DNA of 64,000 nucleotides from Fischerella sp. CENA71 (GTDB lineage: Bacteria; Cyanobacteriota; Cyanobacteriia; Cyanobacteriales; Nostocaceae): positions 1 through 64,000 of the forward strand of contig JANBVI010000050.1 in NCBI GenBank assembly GCA_024239075.1. The letters are read 5' to 3'. The position numbers and the translations under genes were made by a program. The notes beneath the pieces were generated by a model, which was given only the letters and a program-made list of their open reading frames with translations, made no database searches and was not told the origin of the DNA. Below are positions 17,091 to 27,897 of the stretch, piece by piece. Each line of letters opens with the position of its first letter. Position 1 is the stretch's first letter.

Positions 17091-19136
17091 ATGGTTGTAG
17101 GTATACACAGACGTGCTGTAGGAGTTTTTTCTCATCGTCGTGATGCAGAAGCAGCTCTACATGAATTAAGAGATGCTGGTTTTCCTATGGACAGAGTCTC
17201 TGTCGTCGCACGCGATGTTGATCGCAATGATCAAATTGCTGGTACAGAAGTAACAGAAAACATTGGTAATAAAGCTGATGAAGGAGCAGCAACCGGGGCT
17301 GTTTCTGGTGGTGTTTTAGGTGGATTGACTGGTTTATTAGTTGGTCTTGGTACTTTGGCAATTCCGGGAATTGGCCCAATTATGCTGGCTGGTGCAGTAG
17401 CTACTACTTTGGCTACAACTTTAGCAGGGGCTGGAATTGGTGCTGTAGCTGGTGGTTTGCTTGGTGCTTTGATTGGTTTAGGAATTCCCGAAGAACGTGC
17501 CAGAGTATATAATGAACGAGTAGATAGAGGACATTACTTAGTAATCATAGATGGCACAGATGAGGAAATTGCTAGAGCTGAAGCAATTCTTAGACGTCGA
17601 GGAATAGAAGAGTTTGAAGTCTATGATATACCTGTTGGTACAGCAAATTATACCCCTACCCCTGGTGTAACTCACAAACACGCGATTGGTTATTTCTCTC
17701 GTCTAGAAGATGCGGAAGCTGCAATAAATGATTTGCGGACTGCGGGTTTCCCCTTGGGTCAAATTTCCTTGATTAACAGAGATTGGTCACGACGCGATCG
17801 CTTTGCGGGAGTTACTTTACGCGATCGCTTTGATGATACTATTAACAACCTGAAATTGCGACTTCCAGATCATCGTAGTCGTTTCTATCATGAGCGCATC
17901 AATCACGGTGATTATGTAGTTGTTGTGAGCGGTACAGATGCGGAAATTCAACGTGCTGCTGCGATTCTCAATCGTCATGGAATTCGAGATTGGGAAATTT
18001 TCGACCCCACAGTAGATTACGCTGCTACTCCTAGTCGAGATCTGGGTGTAACCCACAAACACGCCATTGGTTATTTCTCTCGTCTAGAAGATGCGGAAGC
18101 TGCAATTCATGATTTGCGGACTGCGGGTTTCCCCTTGGGTCAAATTTCCTTGATTAACAGAGATTGGTCACGACGCGATCGCTTTGCGGGAGTGACTTTA
18201 CGCGATCACTTTGATGATACTATTAACAACCTGAGATTGCGACTTCCAGATCATCGCAGTCGTTTCTATCATGAGCGCATCAATCATGGTGATTATGTAG
18301 TAGTTGTCAGTGGTACAGATGCGGAAATTCAACGTGCTGCTGCGATTCTCAATCGTCATGGAATTCGAGATTGGGAAATTTTCGACCCCACAGTAGATTA
18401 CGCTGCTACCCCTGCGCGAAATGTAGTAAATACACCAGTTTCTGGTTACGGTACAACACCTTTACACAGAAATAGAAGAGCAATTGGCGTATTTTCTCAT
18501 CGTCGAGATGCAGAAGTAGCACTCATGGAACTGAGAGACTCTGGATTTCCGATGAACCAAGTATCTCTGATTGCGAAAGATAGTGGCGATCGCCTTCCTG
18601 GTGTAAATACAGGTGTGGGTGTAAATCAGAACAATGTAGCAGCACAAACCAAAGCTGATGAAGGTGCAAAAGCAGGAGCAGCTACAGGCGGAGTGTTGGG
18701 TGGTTTAGGAGGGTTATTAGTTGGTTTGGGAGCCTTAGCCATTCCGGGAGTCGGCCCTGTAATTGCAGGTGGTGCTATAGCAACAGCTTTAGCAACAACT
18801 GTTGCAGGTGGTGCGATTGGTGCTGCTGCTGGCGGTTTAACAGGTGGACTAATTGGCTTGGGAATTCCTGAAAACCGGGCGCGCTTGTATAGCGATCGCT
18901 TCAACAGAGGTGATTATTTAGTGATGGTAGATGGTACTGATGAGCAAATCCATCATGCAGAAGCCATTCTCAAGCGCTGCGGAATTACAGACTTTGACAT
19001 TTTTGATGCTACTGATATAAACCGTACACATCACGCTGCATCAGTTACTGATACCAGTCAAACCACCTATTCACCAGAATTAGGAGTCGAAGATCCGAAG
19101 GTCATTATTGTTGATCGTCGGGAAGAAAAAATCTAA
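17091..19136 (+). CDS. General stress protein with duplicated YflT-like and glycine-zipper domains
   Basis: About 681 residues. The order is a YflT/GS17M-type module (GVFSHRRDAEAALHELRDAG), a Gly/Ala-rich membrane-inserting zipper (about 63-135), two nearly identical 127-residue YflT modules with no zipper (from about residues 192 and 319), and a last YflT module with a second zipper (about 525-580). Each module carries the hallmark (V/I)GYFSxxxDAE or FSHRRDAE, then YLV/YVVVVSGTDEEI. Function of the family is unknown; members accumulate in stress. The two central copies differ by a handful of bases over about 370 bp, evidence of a recent tandem duplication. A GTG at 17076 is an alternative start. 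Confidence 0.82.
   Translation: MVVGIHRRAVGVFSHRRDAEAALHELRDAGFPMDRVSVVARDVDRNDQIAGTEVTENIGNKADEGAATGAVSGGVLGGLTGLLVGLGTLAIPGIGPIMLAGAVATTLATTLAGAGIGAVAGGLLGALIGLGIPEERARVYNERVDRGHYLVIIDGTDEEIARAEAILRRRGIEEFEVYDIPVGTANYTPTPGVTHKHAIGYFSRLEDAEAAINDLRTAGFPLGQISLINRDWSRRDRFAGVTLRDRFDDTINNLKLRLPDHRSRFYHERINHGDYVVVVSGTDAEIQRAAAILNRHGIRDWEIFDPTVDYAATPSRDLGVTHKHAIGYFSRLEDAEAAIHDLRTAGFPLGQISLINRDWSRRDRFAGVTLRDHFDDTINNLRLRLPDHRSRFYHERINHGDYVVVVSGTDAEIQRAAAILNRHGIRDWEIFDPTVDYAATPARNVVNTPVSGYGTTPLHRNRRAIGVFSHRRDAEVALMELRDSGFPMNQVSLIAKDSGDRLPGVNTGVGVNQNNVAAQTKADEGAKAGAATGGVLGGLGGLLVGLGALAIPGVGPVIAGGAIATALATTVAGGAIGAAAGGLTGGLIGLGIPENRARLYSDRFNRGDYLVMVDGTDEQIHHAEAILKRCGITDFDIFDATDINRTHHAASVTDTSQTTYSPELGVEDPKVIIVDRREEKI
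17664..18415. repeat. 381-bp tandem duplication within the stress-protein gene
   Basis: The segment starting GGTGTAACTCACAAACACGC at 17664 is repeated from 18045 with only scattered single-base differences (for example AATAAATGAT versus AATTCATGAT, CGCGATCGC versus CGCGATCAC). The period is 381 bp, or 127 codons, so the frame is kept. Confidence 0.9.
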
Positions 19137-19179
19137 GCAGAACCTGAATTTGATAGTCTTCTCTTTCGCTGCTAATTCT

Positions 19180-19209
19180 AAACCTCTCCCTTTTGGGGAG
19201 AGAGGTTTT
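19180..19209 (+). terminator. Hairpin terminator after the stress-protein gene
   Basis: AAACCTCTCCC and GGGGAGAGAGGTTTT face each other around TTTT, 43 bp after the stop codon, ending in a T-run. A two-base bulge is needed in the stem. The same motif is a common dispersed element in cyanobacteria, so it may also be a repeat. Confidence 0.6.
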
Positions 19210-19295
19210 CCAGAGAGAGCAAATCTAATTACTAGCTCTCAATAACTCAATTTTTCTAATTTCCATATCTTGTATTAATGTTAAGAGTTAAACAA

Positions 19296-19763
19296 ATGAA
19301 AAAGATAACTTTCTTATTAATTAGTGGTCTTTTAGTATTGAGTGTTGGTTGTGATACTGTTTCCAAAACAAGCGAAACAGCACCAAATAACACTAATGTC
19401 TCTCAAGTAGAAACACCTAAAGCTGAACAAACTCAAGCTGCTAAAGAAGACGCGCAAAGTGAACTCCGCAGAAGACAACTAAACCAAGATATTCGTGCTC
19501 GTGAACAACGAAATAATGCATTTAATGAAGGTAGCGCTCAAAACAGAAGTGAAAACAATATCGAAAGTGAAGTTCGTTCTAAGTTAGAAGCAAATATCCC
19601 CAGAGGTAGTTTAACAGTTAAAGCCTCTGACGGTGGTGTGATCACAGTTTCCGGAACTGTAACAAATCAACAAGAGCTAGCTAAGATTGAACGTTTAGCG
19701 AAGGAAATTAAAGGCGTCAAAACTGTCAATGTCAAAGCCGTAGTTGCTCCACCAAAAAGCTAA
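19296..19763 (+). CDS. BON-domain lipoprotein
   Basis: A 155-residue protein. Residues 1-20 are a signal peptide with a lipobox (LSVGC), then a Gln/Glu/Asn-rich linker, then a C-terminal BON domain (about 88-150: SEVRSKLEANIP, DGGVITVSGTV, IKGVKTVNVK). BON domains bind phospholipid or protect the envelope under osmotic stress (OsmY-type), so a periplasmic or outer-membrane-facing role is likely. I prefer the ATG at 19296 to one at 19278, because it places the positively charged MKK directly before the hydrophobic core. It follows the general stress gene, so both may belong to an envelope-stress response, but a terminator separates them. Confidence 0.85.
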   Translation: MKKITFLLISGLLVLSVGCDTVSKTSETAPNNTNVSQVETPKAEQTQAAKEDAQSELRRRQLNQDIRAREQRNNAFNEGSAQNRSENNIESEVRSKLEANIPRGSLTVKASDGGVITVSGTVTNQQELAKIERLAKEIKGVKTVNVKAVVAPPKS

Positions 19764-20226
19764 AGCAGTTCATAATTCCGCCCAGCAAAAAACAATATTT
19801 TCGTGCTAGTTAATTGAGTGCTTTTGGTCAAGTAGAAAAATTATTTTCTACTTGACTATTTTTGATAAATATACTTTTTCATATGAATTTGATATTAATA
19901 CCAATTCACAGTGTGGGAGTTCCCAAGGACTGAAGCCGGAATCGAATAGGGAAGCCTGTCGCGTTGTAGCACGTGTCGTCACCTGGCGTTTGAGGGACAT
20001 AGACGAACCCTGCGGGGCTTCAAGATAGAGTAACCCAACACATCAAAATCTTATATTTGTTGGGTTTCACTGCGTATCCTACGGAAAGCAAGCTACAACC
20101 CAATCTACCTATCTGTTTCATTTTAAATCTTATTTATTAATGATGTCTCAAACATTCTTTTAGGGAAAACTAAACTAAAACACAGTAATCTCAAATCCAA
20201 AATTGTTTGAGCCAAAGTAAATATCT
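19764..20226. other. Spacer with GC-rich patch and interspersed repeat
   Basis: A markedly GC-richer, gene-free stretch at about 19910-20025 stands out from the AT-rich flanks and could be a decayed element or structured RNA. I could not match it to a known RNA. It is followed by AACCCAACA (20031-20039) and TGTTGGGTT (20059-20067), which form a hairpin belonging to the dispersed GTTGGGTT repeat type, and TACAACCCAATCTACC near 20094-20109. Confidence 0.5.
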
Positions 20227-23200
20227 ATGCTGAACTTATTGCAAAGCTTTTTTGAATCCGGATCATTTATTCCACATGGGCATTGTTATCTTTGGAAGCC
20301 AGGGTTGGTGTGGTTACATCTTTTATCAGATTCTCTGATAGCCCTAAGCTACTATTCTATTCCCATCACAATTGTCTACTTTGTTCACAAGCGAAAGGAT
20401 TTGCCCTTCAAATGGTTGCTGCTACTATTTGGAAGCTTTATCGTCTCTTGTGGTACAACCCATGTGATGGACGTGTGGACACTTTGGCATCCGACTTACT
20501 GGTTATCTGGTTTGTTCAAAGCTATTACCGCATTTATTTCTGCATACACAGCACTAGCACTGATCCCAGTAATTCCTCAATTACTGGCTTTACCAAGTCC
20601 TATACAACTAGAGACAGCCAACCATAAACTAGATTTAAAAATATCTGAACTTAAACAAACACAGAAGGCTTTAAAGTCAGTGATGACACTCCAGCAAGCC
20701 ATTTTCAATAGTGCAAACTATACAATTATTTCTACTGACACGAATGGTATAATTTCCACTTTTAACACGGCGGCGGAAAAATTGTTAGGATATACAGCCA
20801 CCGAAGTTATTGGCAAAGCAACTCCAGCAATTATTCACGATCCAAATGAGGTGGCACAACGAGCAAAAGAACTATCGCAGGAACTTGCTCACCAAATTGC
20901 ACCAGGGTTTGAGGTGTTTGTAGCGAAAGCACGACTGGGGCAAATTGATGAACGAGAATGGACATACGTTACTAAAAATGGTTCACGCTTTCCAGTATTG
21001 TTGTCAATAACTGCCCTGCACGATGAAAGCGGTGAACCGAAGGGATTTCTGGGTATTGGTAGCGATATCAGCGATCGCAAAGCCCTGGAGCAGGAACTGG
21101 CTCAAAAACAACAGTTACTAGATGCATTTATTACCAGTGCGCCTGTTGGCATTACTTTGCTTGATAGCCAACTGCGTTATATAGTCATCAATGAAGTATT
21201 GGCAGAAATTAATGGACTTCCCGCAGTCGAGCATATTGGCAAAACAGTGTGGGAAATTGTCCCGGATTTGGCACCCCAGGTTGAACAAATATTCCAGCAC
21301 ATTTTGACTACCGGGGAATCTGTTCTCGATCTTGAAGTGAGTGGAGAAACTACCAAATTCCCAGGTGTAAAGCGAACCTGGTTAGCTTCTTACTTTCCAA
21401 TTCAATCGATTAACAGCCAGCCTATAGGAATTGGCATCGTTGTTGTTGATATTACGGATCGCAAAGCGTCAGAAGAGGCTTTATTACAAAGTGAATCTAC
21501 CCTCCGCAGCTTTTTCAACAGTGGTGCAATGATGATGGGTATTGTCGAGTTACATGACAATGATATTCGACATCTCTCAGATAATCTCATTTCTGCCCAA
21601 TTCTTTGGTACTACCCCAGAGGGGCTACAAAATCGGTTTGCAACAGATTTGGGAGTACCGCGATCATATTTGAACCTCTGGATTAGTCACTATCAGGAAG
21701 CAATACGGACTCAAGCGCCGATAAAATTTGAGTATCGACACGAGACTGCTAAGGGTCAAAAATGCTTATCTGCAACCGTTTGCCCAATTGAAAGTCGTCC
21801 TGGTGAATATCCACGACTGTCATACGTAGTTGAAGATATCACTGATATTACTGTTCGCAAGCAGGCTGAAGCCACACTGCAACGACAACTTCGACAAACC
21901 TTGCTACTCAAACAAATTACTGAGGAAATTCGTCTAAGCCCGGATACAAAAAAGACCTTTCGGACTGCTGCGATCCAAATTGGACAAGCATTTCAAGTTG
22001 ATCGCTGCCTAATTCACTCTTATGTTAGCGATCCTAGTCCGCGAATTCCCTCAGTTGCCGAGTATGTTGTTCCCGATTACAACTCCATGTTCGAACTTGA
22101 TATTCCGGTGGATGGCAATCCTTATGCCGAGAAAATTCTTGCACAGGATGGGGCGATCGCTTCCAGTAATGTGTACGCCGATCCTTTACTTCAAGATGTC
22201 CAAGAAATTTCTCAGCAGATTGGACTAAAATCCATACTAGCAGTCCGTACCTCATACCAAGGAAACCCCAACGGCATAATTGCGATACAACAGTGCAGTC
22301 ATTTTCGCCAGTGGACTGAGGAAGAAATTGAGTTATTGGAAGCAGTCGCAGCTCAAGTCGGCATTGCCTTGGTACAAGCAGATTTACTAGAGCAAGAAAA
22401 ACGTCAACTAGAAGAACTTACTTGGAACAACTGGGCTTTAAGGCAGGCAAAACGTGAAGCAGAAGCCGCAAATCGTGCCAAAAGTGAATTTTTGGCGATG
22501 ATGAGTCATGAAATCCGCACCCCCATGAATGCGATTATCGGTATGACAGGGCTGTTGCTTGATATGCAACTGACTCCTCAACAACAAGATTTTGTTGAAA
22601 TTATTCGCACTAGTAGTGATGGCTTGCTGACTATCATCAATGATATTTTAGATTTCTCTAAAATTGAGTCCGGGAAATTAGATTTAGAGGCACACCCTTT
22701 CAACCTCTGTCATTGCATAGAAGAAGCTTTAGACTTACTAGCTCCTCAAGCTGCTGCGAAAAAGCTAGATTTAGCCTACCTCATAGATACTCAAACCCCA
22801 AGTATGATTATTGGGGATGTCACACGATTGCGACAAATATTGGTGAATTTAACTAGTAATGCAGTAAAATTCACTACAGTTGGGGAAGTAGTAATTTCTG
22901 CAACGGTCAAACAAATAATCAGTCCAGACAAATACGAAATTCAGATTGCCGTTAAGGATACAGGTATTGGCATTCCTCAAGAACGGATGGAGCGATTATT
23001 TAAGCCTTTTAGCCAAGTTGACGCATCAATGACACGCCAATATGGCGGTACTGGATTAGGTTTAGTCATCAGCAAACGATTGTGTGAAATGATGGGTGGC
23101 AGTATGTGGGTTGAGAGCGAAGTTGGAGTTGGTTCGACCTTTAATTTTACACTGATGGCTCAGTTGGCTTCTAGTATCGGAAATCTTGGAAATCTTGACC

Positions 23201-24483
23201 TTGAATCAACTATTCAACCAAATTTAACTGGAAAACGTCTGTTAGTGGTTGATGATAATGCAACTAGTCGCCAAGTAGTGAGTTTACAAGCTTCTAATTG
23301 GGGTATGTTTGTTTGCTCGGTTGAGTCAGGTTTGCAAGCTTTGGAATTGATGAATTCCGGTGAGCAATTTGATACTGCGGTTTTAGATATGTGGATGCCA
23401 GATATGGACGGTTTAACTCTGGCAGAAAATATTCGCTCCTTACCTGGTTGTCAAAATCTGCCCTTAGTCATGCTGGGTTCTGTAGAAGGATTAATCCAGA
23501 GAGAGCATGAAGAAAAGCTAGGTTTTGTTACGACTTTAAGTAAACCAATTAAGCGATCGCATCTTTATAACATATTAATTAGCACGTTGCATGGACAACA
23601 ATACTCGGAGACATCTAGGCAATCACTCTTACCGGCATTTGATTCTCAGTTGAGTCAAAAGCTACCATTACGCATTCTCTTAGTAGAAGATATTTCTTTA
23701 AATCAGAGGGTGGCTCTACAAATGTTCGAGCGAATGGGTTATCGCGCCGACATAGCAAATAATGGCTTAGAAGCACTGTCAGCTTTACGCCAAAAATCCT
23801 ATGATTTAGTCTTCATGGACGTACAAATGCCAGAAATGGACGGGTTAGAAGCGACTCGCAGAATTTGCCAGGAATGGCCAGAAGACAGCCGGCCTTGGAT
23901 TATTGCTATGACTGCCCATGCTATGCAAGGCGATCGAGAGGAATGCCTCAATGCTGGGATGAATGACTACATTAGCAAACCCATCCGCATGAAGGCTCTT
24001 GTCCAAGCTCTCTATAAATATCAAAATTCCCACTCATCAACTCAGGAAAATCAACAATCAACGGCTTTTACCAACAAGGACGAGCCAGCTTCTCAACCTC
24101 AAATAGAATCAGAACTCATCCTAGCTCCAGCTATCGATGCAGAAACGTTTCAAGCTCTCAAAGATATGGTTGGTGATGATCAAGAAATTTTGGCAGAGTT
24201 CATTGATAACTATTTAGAAGATGCGCCACAAAGGTTATTGGCTATTCATGAGGCAATTGACAAACAAGATGCTGCCGAACTTCGTAGTTTTGCTCATGCT
24301 TTGAAATCCTTGAGTGTCACTATCGGTGCTATGCCTCTTGCTCAACTGTGCCAAGAATTAGAAGCGATCGGTCGTGCTGGTTCTATAGTCAGTGCTTCTA
24401 CTCTGGTTTGCGAAGTCGAAACAGAGTATCAAAGGGTAGAAGCTGCTTTAAAATTACAACATCCTAATAGACAAAATGATTAA
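20227..24483 (+). CDS. Hybrid histidine kinase with ethylene-receptor-like sensor
   Basis: A 1418-residue sensor kinase. Residues 27-125 form three to four membrane helices that match the plant ETR1 ethylene-binding domain: Asp35, Tyr42, Ile45-Pro46, Cys75 and His79 have exactly the ETR1 spacing (D25, Y32, I35-P36, C65, H69), including the copper-binding Cys-x3-His. PAS domains follow (about 150-275, 285-405, 410-540), then a GAF domain (555-720), HisKA with HEIRTPMN (about 760), HATPase with NLTSNAVKF (about 870-980), two receiver domains (about 1002-1120 and 1146-1262) and a C-terminal Hpt domain (HALKSLS, about 1356). Synechocystis Etr1 is a known ethylene-binding relative. It overlaps the next regulator gene by 8 bp, so the two probably form one phosphorelay. 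Confidence 0.9.
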   Translation: MLNLLQSFFESGSFIPHGHCYLWKPGLVWLHLLSDSLIALSYYSIPITIVYFVHKRKDLPFKWLLLLFGSFIVSCGTTHVMDVWTLWHPTYWLSGLFKAITAFISAYTALALIPVIPQLLALPSPIQLETANHKLDLKISELKQTQKALKSVMTLQQAIFNSANYTIISTDTNGIISTFNTAAEKLLGYTATEVIGKATPAIIHDPNEVAQRAKELSQELAHQIAPGFEVFVAKARLGQIDEREWTYVTKNGSRFPVLLSITALHDESGEPKGFLGIGSDISDRKALEQELAQKQQLLDAFITSAPVGITLLDSQLRYIVINEVLAEINGLPAVEHIGKTVWEIVPDLAPQVEQIFQHILTTGESVLDLEVSGETTKFPGVKRTWLASYFPIQSINSQPIGIGIVVVDITDRKASEEALLQSESTLRSFFNSGAMMMGIVELHDNDIRHLSDNLISAQFFGTTPEGLQNRFATDLGVPRSYLNLWISHYQEAIRTQAPIKFEYRHETAKGQKCLSATVCPIESRPGEYPRLSYVVEDITDITVRKQAEATLQRQLRQTLLLKQITEEIRLSPDTKKTFRTAAIQIGQAFQVDRCLIHSYVSDPSPRIPSVAEYVVPDYNSMFELDIPVDGNPYAEKILAQDGAIASSNVYADPLLQDVQEISQQIGLKSILAVRTSYQGNPNGIIAIQQCSHFRQWTEEEIELLEAVAAQVGIALVQADLLEQEKRQLEELTWNNWALRQAKREAEAANRAKSEFLAMMSHEIRTPMNAIIGMTGLLLDMQLTPQQQDFVEIIRTSSDGLLTIINDILDFSKIESGKLDLEAHPFNLCHCIEEALDLLAPQAAAKKLDLAYLIDTQTPSMIIGDVTRLRQILVNLTSNAVKFTTVGEVVISATVKQIISPDKYEIQIAVKDTGIGIPQERMERLFKPFSQVDASMTRQYGGTGLGLVISKRLCEMMGGSMWVESEVGVGSTFNFTLMAQLASSIGNLGNLDLESTIQPNLTGKRLLVVDDNATSRQVVSLQASNWGMFVCSVESGLQALELMNSGEQFDTAVLDMWMPDMDGLTLAENIRSLPGCQNLPLVMLGSVEGLIQREHEEKLGFVTTLSKPIKRSHLYNILISTLHGQQYSETSRQSLLPAFDSQLSQKLPLRILLVEDISLNQRVALQMFERMGYRADIANNGLEALSALRQKSYDLVFMDVQMPEMDGLEATRRICQEWPEDSRPWIIAMTAHAMQGDREECLNAGMNDYISKPIRMKALVQALYKYQNSHSSTQENQQSTAFTNKDEPASQPQIESELILAPAIDAETFQALKDMVGDDQEILAEFIDNYLEDAPQRLLAIHEAIDKQDAAELRSFAHALKSLSVTIGAMPLAQLCQELEAIGRAGSIVSASTLVCEVETEYQRVEAALKLQHPNRQND

Positions 24484-25459
24484 TCAAGACTTGCAATCTC
24501 AACCACCTTTAGTTCTTGTTGTCGATGATGAGAGAGCCTTGCGATTGGTGGTACATCGAGCGATGGAGAAAGAAGGATATCGGGTGATCGAAGCGCAGAA
24601 TGGTCAACATTGTTTAGATATTTGTCAACAGGAAATGCCAGATTTAATTTTGTTAGATGCAATGATGCCAGGCTTAGATGGCTTTAGCTGTTGTCACCAG
24701 ATGCAAGCACTTTTCAATGAGAATTGTCCTCCAATTTTAATGATTACTGCTCTCGACGATCAAGAATCTGTTGATCGAGCATTTGAAGCAGGTGCAACAG
24801 ACTACATCACAAAACCAATCGATTGGGGTGTACTTAGTCAGCGAACTAATCGCTTGTTGACATCAAGGTGGGCAATGGCGGAACTGCAAAAAAAGATTCA
24901 ACGAGAATGTATGCTGACGGCACAGGTAGAAGCTGCAAATCGAGAGTTGCAACGTCTCGCTTCTGTCGATAGCCTGACTCAAATTGCTAATCGTTACTAT
25001 TTTGATGAATACTTACAGCGCGAATGGAACCGCTTGCAAAAGTATCAATTATCTCTGTCTTTGATTTTGCTGGACGTTAACTTGATCAAGGCTAATTACG
25101 AGTATTTATCTCTAGATCAATATCTGTGTCAAATCGCTGATATTCTACGTAAGTGCAAGCAACGTGGGTCAAATTTACTAGCCCGCTTTGATGAGACACA
25201 ATTCGCGATGATTTTACCGAATACTCAAGCAGAAGCAGCTTTGCAGATAGCAGATACGATTCTCTCTGCTATGAAAGCTATTGACATAACTGATAATGAT
25301 TCAAAATCCGACGAACTCTTCAGATTCAGCTTAGGTTTAACAAGTTTTCTTCCTAGTTCTCAAATCTCTGTCAATCAGTTGATATCCACAGCAGAAAAAG
25401 CTCTCTCTCAAGCAAAAGTATCAGCTAGCGATCGCATTGTCTTTTTAACTCAAGATTAA
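24476..25459 (+). CDS. Response regulator with degenerate GGDEF domain
   Basis: A 327-residue protein. The receiver domain (residues 10-130) has the acidic pair VDDE, phospho-acceptor Asp in [13 protein letters not shown], and lysine in ITKPI. A GGDEF-type domain (about 155-325; begins [18 protein letters not shown]) follows, but the GG(D/E)EF signature reads FDETQF, so diguanylate cyclase activity is not expected; the domain may bind or simply dimerise. It starts inside the last codons of the ethylene-receptor-like kinase (8-bp overlap), which implies translational coupling and makes it the likely phosphorylation partner of that kinase through its Hpt domain. Confidence 0.88.
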   Translation: MINQDLQSQPPLVLVVDDERALRLVVHRAMEKEGYRVIEAQNGQHCLDICQQEMPDLILLDAMMPGLDGFSCCHQMQALFNENCPPILMITALDDQESVDRAFEAGATDYITKPIDWGVLSQRTNRLLTSRWAMAELQKKIQRECMLTAQVEAANRELQRLASVDSLTQIANRYYFDEYLQREWNRLQKYQLSLSLILLDVNLIKANYEYLSLDQYLCQIADILRKCKQRGSNLLARFDETQFAMILPNTQAEAALQIADTILSAMKAIDITDNDSKSDELFRFSLGLTSFLPSSQISVNQLISTAEKALSQAKVSASDRIVFLTQD

Positions 25460-26489
25460 TTTAAGTTCTTACCATAAAAAGTTTTGTATAAATATTTTGT
25501 GGTATGCCTATTGATTTCTATGTGATCGAAACTTAACTTAAATCTAAAATTGATTTTTTCCATCACCAACAGTGGCGGATAATACAAGTGTTGAAGCGGA
25601 GATGATATAAGTCTGTGATTGACTTGTGATACTAATATTTATTGATATGACTCCGTTTTTACGTAGCCTAAAATATTTACTCATTCTCTATAAATAGACT
25701 ATTTTCAAAGTTTTTCGCTTAATTAAACTGTAAATAGATAGCAGGAAAATATTTAAGTTTTTCTATAAGCTTAATCTATGACTTAGATAGGACTTTGCTG
25801 CACAAAAATCAATATGATCTGTCAAATGATAGATAGAAATATTCAATTGAAAATTTTACTCTATCATAAAGCTAAGATGGAATTGAAAAGTTCCTTATAC
25901 TCTATCAACACTAAAATAACCATATTATCTGAACTCAAAAGTTTAAAAAACAAAGTTTTGGACTCTTGAGGTTTGAATTTCGATGATTTCTGAGAATTAA
26001 ATGTAAAGACGCACTTTAGCTAAGCCATGTGCGACAGCGCTATTGACACGTCTCAACAAATCACCAATCTCACTAAAAATCCTTAACTGAACTGTATTGT
26101 TGTACAACTTTATCTTTGATAATATAGGACTCCTATTTGATTTTTGTTGGCGTAGAATGCTCTCTGCGCTGAAAATTTCGTAGATTTTGACCTTAAGCAT
26201 AAGCATCTGCTTTCCCTATTGCCTGCCTCTACGAATAAGTTCACCCAATCAAATCGGATTGCTATATTTGCCCAAAACTTTTCAGATATCTCTGCCTAAC
26301 TTGATCAGCGAAATATGCAGACCAACTATCTTTATCAAAGTACTTCTGGTGCAAAAAATAATGACAATTTAGGTTGTGCATAGTGTATCGCTGCGCCTTT
26401 TTGCTCAATTTAACCAAGCTAATGAGCAAACATCAACTCAACTGTTTAACTGTGTCGTAATTGTTGAATAAACAGAGGAAAATGGGAAA
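25460..26489. other. Long AT-rich spacer
   Basis: About 1030 bp with no credible gene. A dispersed repeat lies at 26002-26054 (listed separately). Small frames on both strands here have no domain, no ribosome-binding site and codon use unlike the neighbours. The last 90 bp lead into the next kinase in frame only from a TAA at 26469-26471, so any missing N-terminal part of that gene is not encoded here. Confidence 0.5.
26002..26054. repeat. Dispersed TGTAGAGACGCG repeat, copy 1
   Basis: TGTAAAGACGCACTTTAGCT, then AAGCCATGTGCGACAGCGCT and ATTGACACGTCT, match a second copy at 39880-39924 at about four positions in five. GCGC-type arms inside can form a hairpin. Confidence 0.75.
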
Positions 26490-27851
26490 GTGAAGGAAGC
26501 TCTACGGCAAGTCCGTGATGACTTAGAAAACCGAGTACAGCAAAGAACTAGGGAACTTTTAAGCATTAACCAGCAATTGCACAAAATTTTGGGAAAACTG
26601 CACATTACAGAAGAGGAGCTACGCCAGCAGAACAAAGAATTAACTGCTACTCGTGAGATGTTGAAGTTGGAACGCCAGCGTTACCAGGATTTGTTTGAGG
26701 AGAAGAAAAACCTGGAACAACAATTTTTGCGCGCCCAACGCCTAGAAAATGTTGGTACTCTGGCTAGTGGCATTGCTCACGACCTGAACAATGTTTTTAC
26801 CCCCATTGTAATGATTTCGCAATTACTACCAATAAAATTGCTGGCTGTTGATGAACAAGTTGAGGAACTATTGGAGGTACTGAGACATACTTCCAAGCGA
26901 GGGTCTGATTTAGTCAAACAAATTCTGGCATTTGCGCGAGGGACAGAGGAAAAATGCAATTATGTACAACTTGGACACTTGCTTTTAGAAGCAGCCAAAG
27001 TGACTAAACAGACATTTCCCAAATCCATTGAAATCTGTACTCAGATTCCAACTACAAACCTATGGATGGTTGATGCTAATGCTACCCAGCTGCATCAAAT
27101 ATTTATGAATCTTTGTGTAAATGCTCGTGATGCTATGCCCAATGGCGGGATTCTGAAAATCTCAGCTGAAAATCAAGTTGTTGATCAGACCTATGCTCAA
27201 ATGTATCTTGATGCTCGTGAAGGAAACTATGTTGTGGTCACCATCTCCGATACAGGGATAGGGATTCCCTCAGAATTCATGGAACACATTTTTGATCCGT
27301 TTTTCACCACTAAAGAAACTGGTCAAGGTACAGGATTGGGTCTTTCAACTGTTCTCAGTATCGTTAAAAATCATGGTGGCTTTGTGCAGGTGTTAAGTGA
27401 AGTGAACAAAGGCACTCAATTTAAAGTTTACTTCCCAGCAGCAAATATTAACCCCACTAACCAAGTACAAGAGGAGGATACTCCAACAGGTAACGGAGAA
27501 TTAATTTTGATTGTGGATGACGAAGCAATGCTGCAACAGGTAACTCAAGCATCATTACAAGAAGCTAATTACAACACCTTATTAGCTAGCAATGGCATCG
27601 AAGCGATCGCACTCTATGCCCAGCATAAGCAAAAAATCAGTGTGGTCTTCATTGATATGATGATGCCGACAATGGATGGATTAATCGCTATCCGTACCTT
27701 AAAAAAATTGAATCCACAAGTAAAAATTATTGCCACCAGTGGATTACCTACTATGGAACAACAAGCTTTGTCAGCTGGTGCTAAGGCATTCTTATCAAAA
27801 CCCTACACGGCAAAGGAATTATTAAAAAATTTACACCAGCTAATCATTTAG
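26490..27851 (+). CDS. Hybrid histidine kinase lacking a sensor domain
   Basis: A 453-residue protein. Residues 1-75 are a long coiled coil (RQVRDDLENRVQQRTREL and following), next a HisKA domain with GIAHDLNNVFTPI (about residue 90), an HATPase domain (about 195-320: FMNLCVNARDAMP, DTGIGIP, GTGLGLSTV), and a C-terminal receiver (about 338-450: ILIVDDE, FIDMMMPTMDG, LSKPY). The coiled coil is the kind that normally joins a PAS sensor to the kinase, and an in-frame TAA lies 21 bp upstream, so the gene seems to have lost, or never had, its sensor. The GTG start has GAGG about 11 nt upstream. Confidence 0.85.
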   Translation: MKEALRQVRDDLENRVQQRTRELLSINQQLHKILGKLHITEEELRQQNKELTATREMLKLERQRYQDLFEEKKNLEQQFLRAQRLENVGTLASGIAHDLNNVFTPIVMISQLLPIKLLAVDEQVEELLEVLRHTSKRGSDLVKQILAFARGTEEKCNYVQLGHLLLEAAKVTKQTFPKSIEICTQIPTTNLWMVDANATQLHQIFMNLCVNARDAMPNGGILKISAENQVVDQTYAQMYLDAREGNYVVVTISDTGIGIPSEFMEHIFDPFFTTKETGQGTGLGLSTVLSIVKNHGGFVQVLSEVNKGTQFKVYFPAANINPTNQVQEEDTPTGNGELILIVDDEAMLQQVTQASLQEANYNTLLASNGIEAIALYAQHKQKISVVFIDMMMPTMDGLIAIRTLKKLNPQVKIIATSGLPTMEQQALSAGAKAFLSKPYTAKELLKNLHQLII

Positions 27852-27861
27852 ATAACTGTAC

Positions 27862-27883
27862 AGACGCGAGGAACATCGCGTCT
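27862..27883. terminator. Hairpin between convergent genes
   Basis: AGACGCGA (27862-27869) pairs perfectly with TCGCGTCT (27876-27883) around GGAACA. It lies between the stops of the convergent kinase and outer-membrane protein genes and can serve both directions, although it lacks a long T-run and resembles a dispersed repeat. Confidence 0.5.
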
Positions 27884-27897
27884 CTAACTGACAACTG

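Noticed and set aside
18626-18904. 92-codon Pro-rich minus-strand frame
   Set aside because: It is the complement of Gly/Ala codons of the second glycine zipper in the stress protein.
19910-20025. Cobalamin-type riboswitch or tRNA remnant in the GC-rich patch
   Set aside because: It lacks the conserved cobalamin core and a T-arm; composition alone is insufficient.
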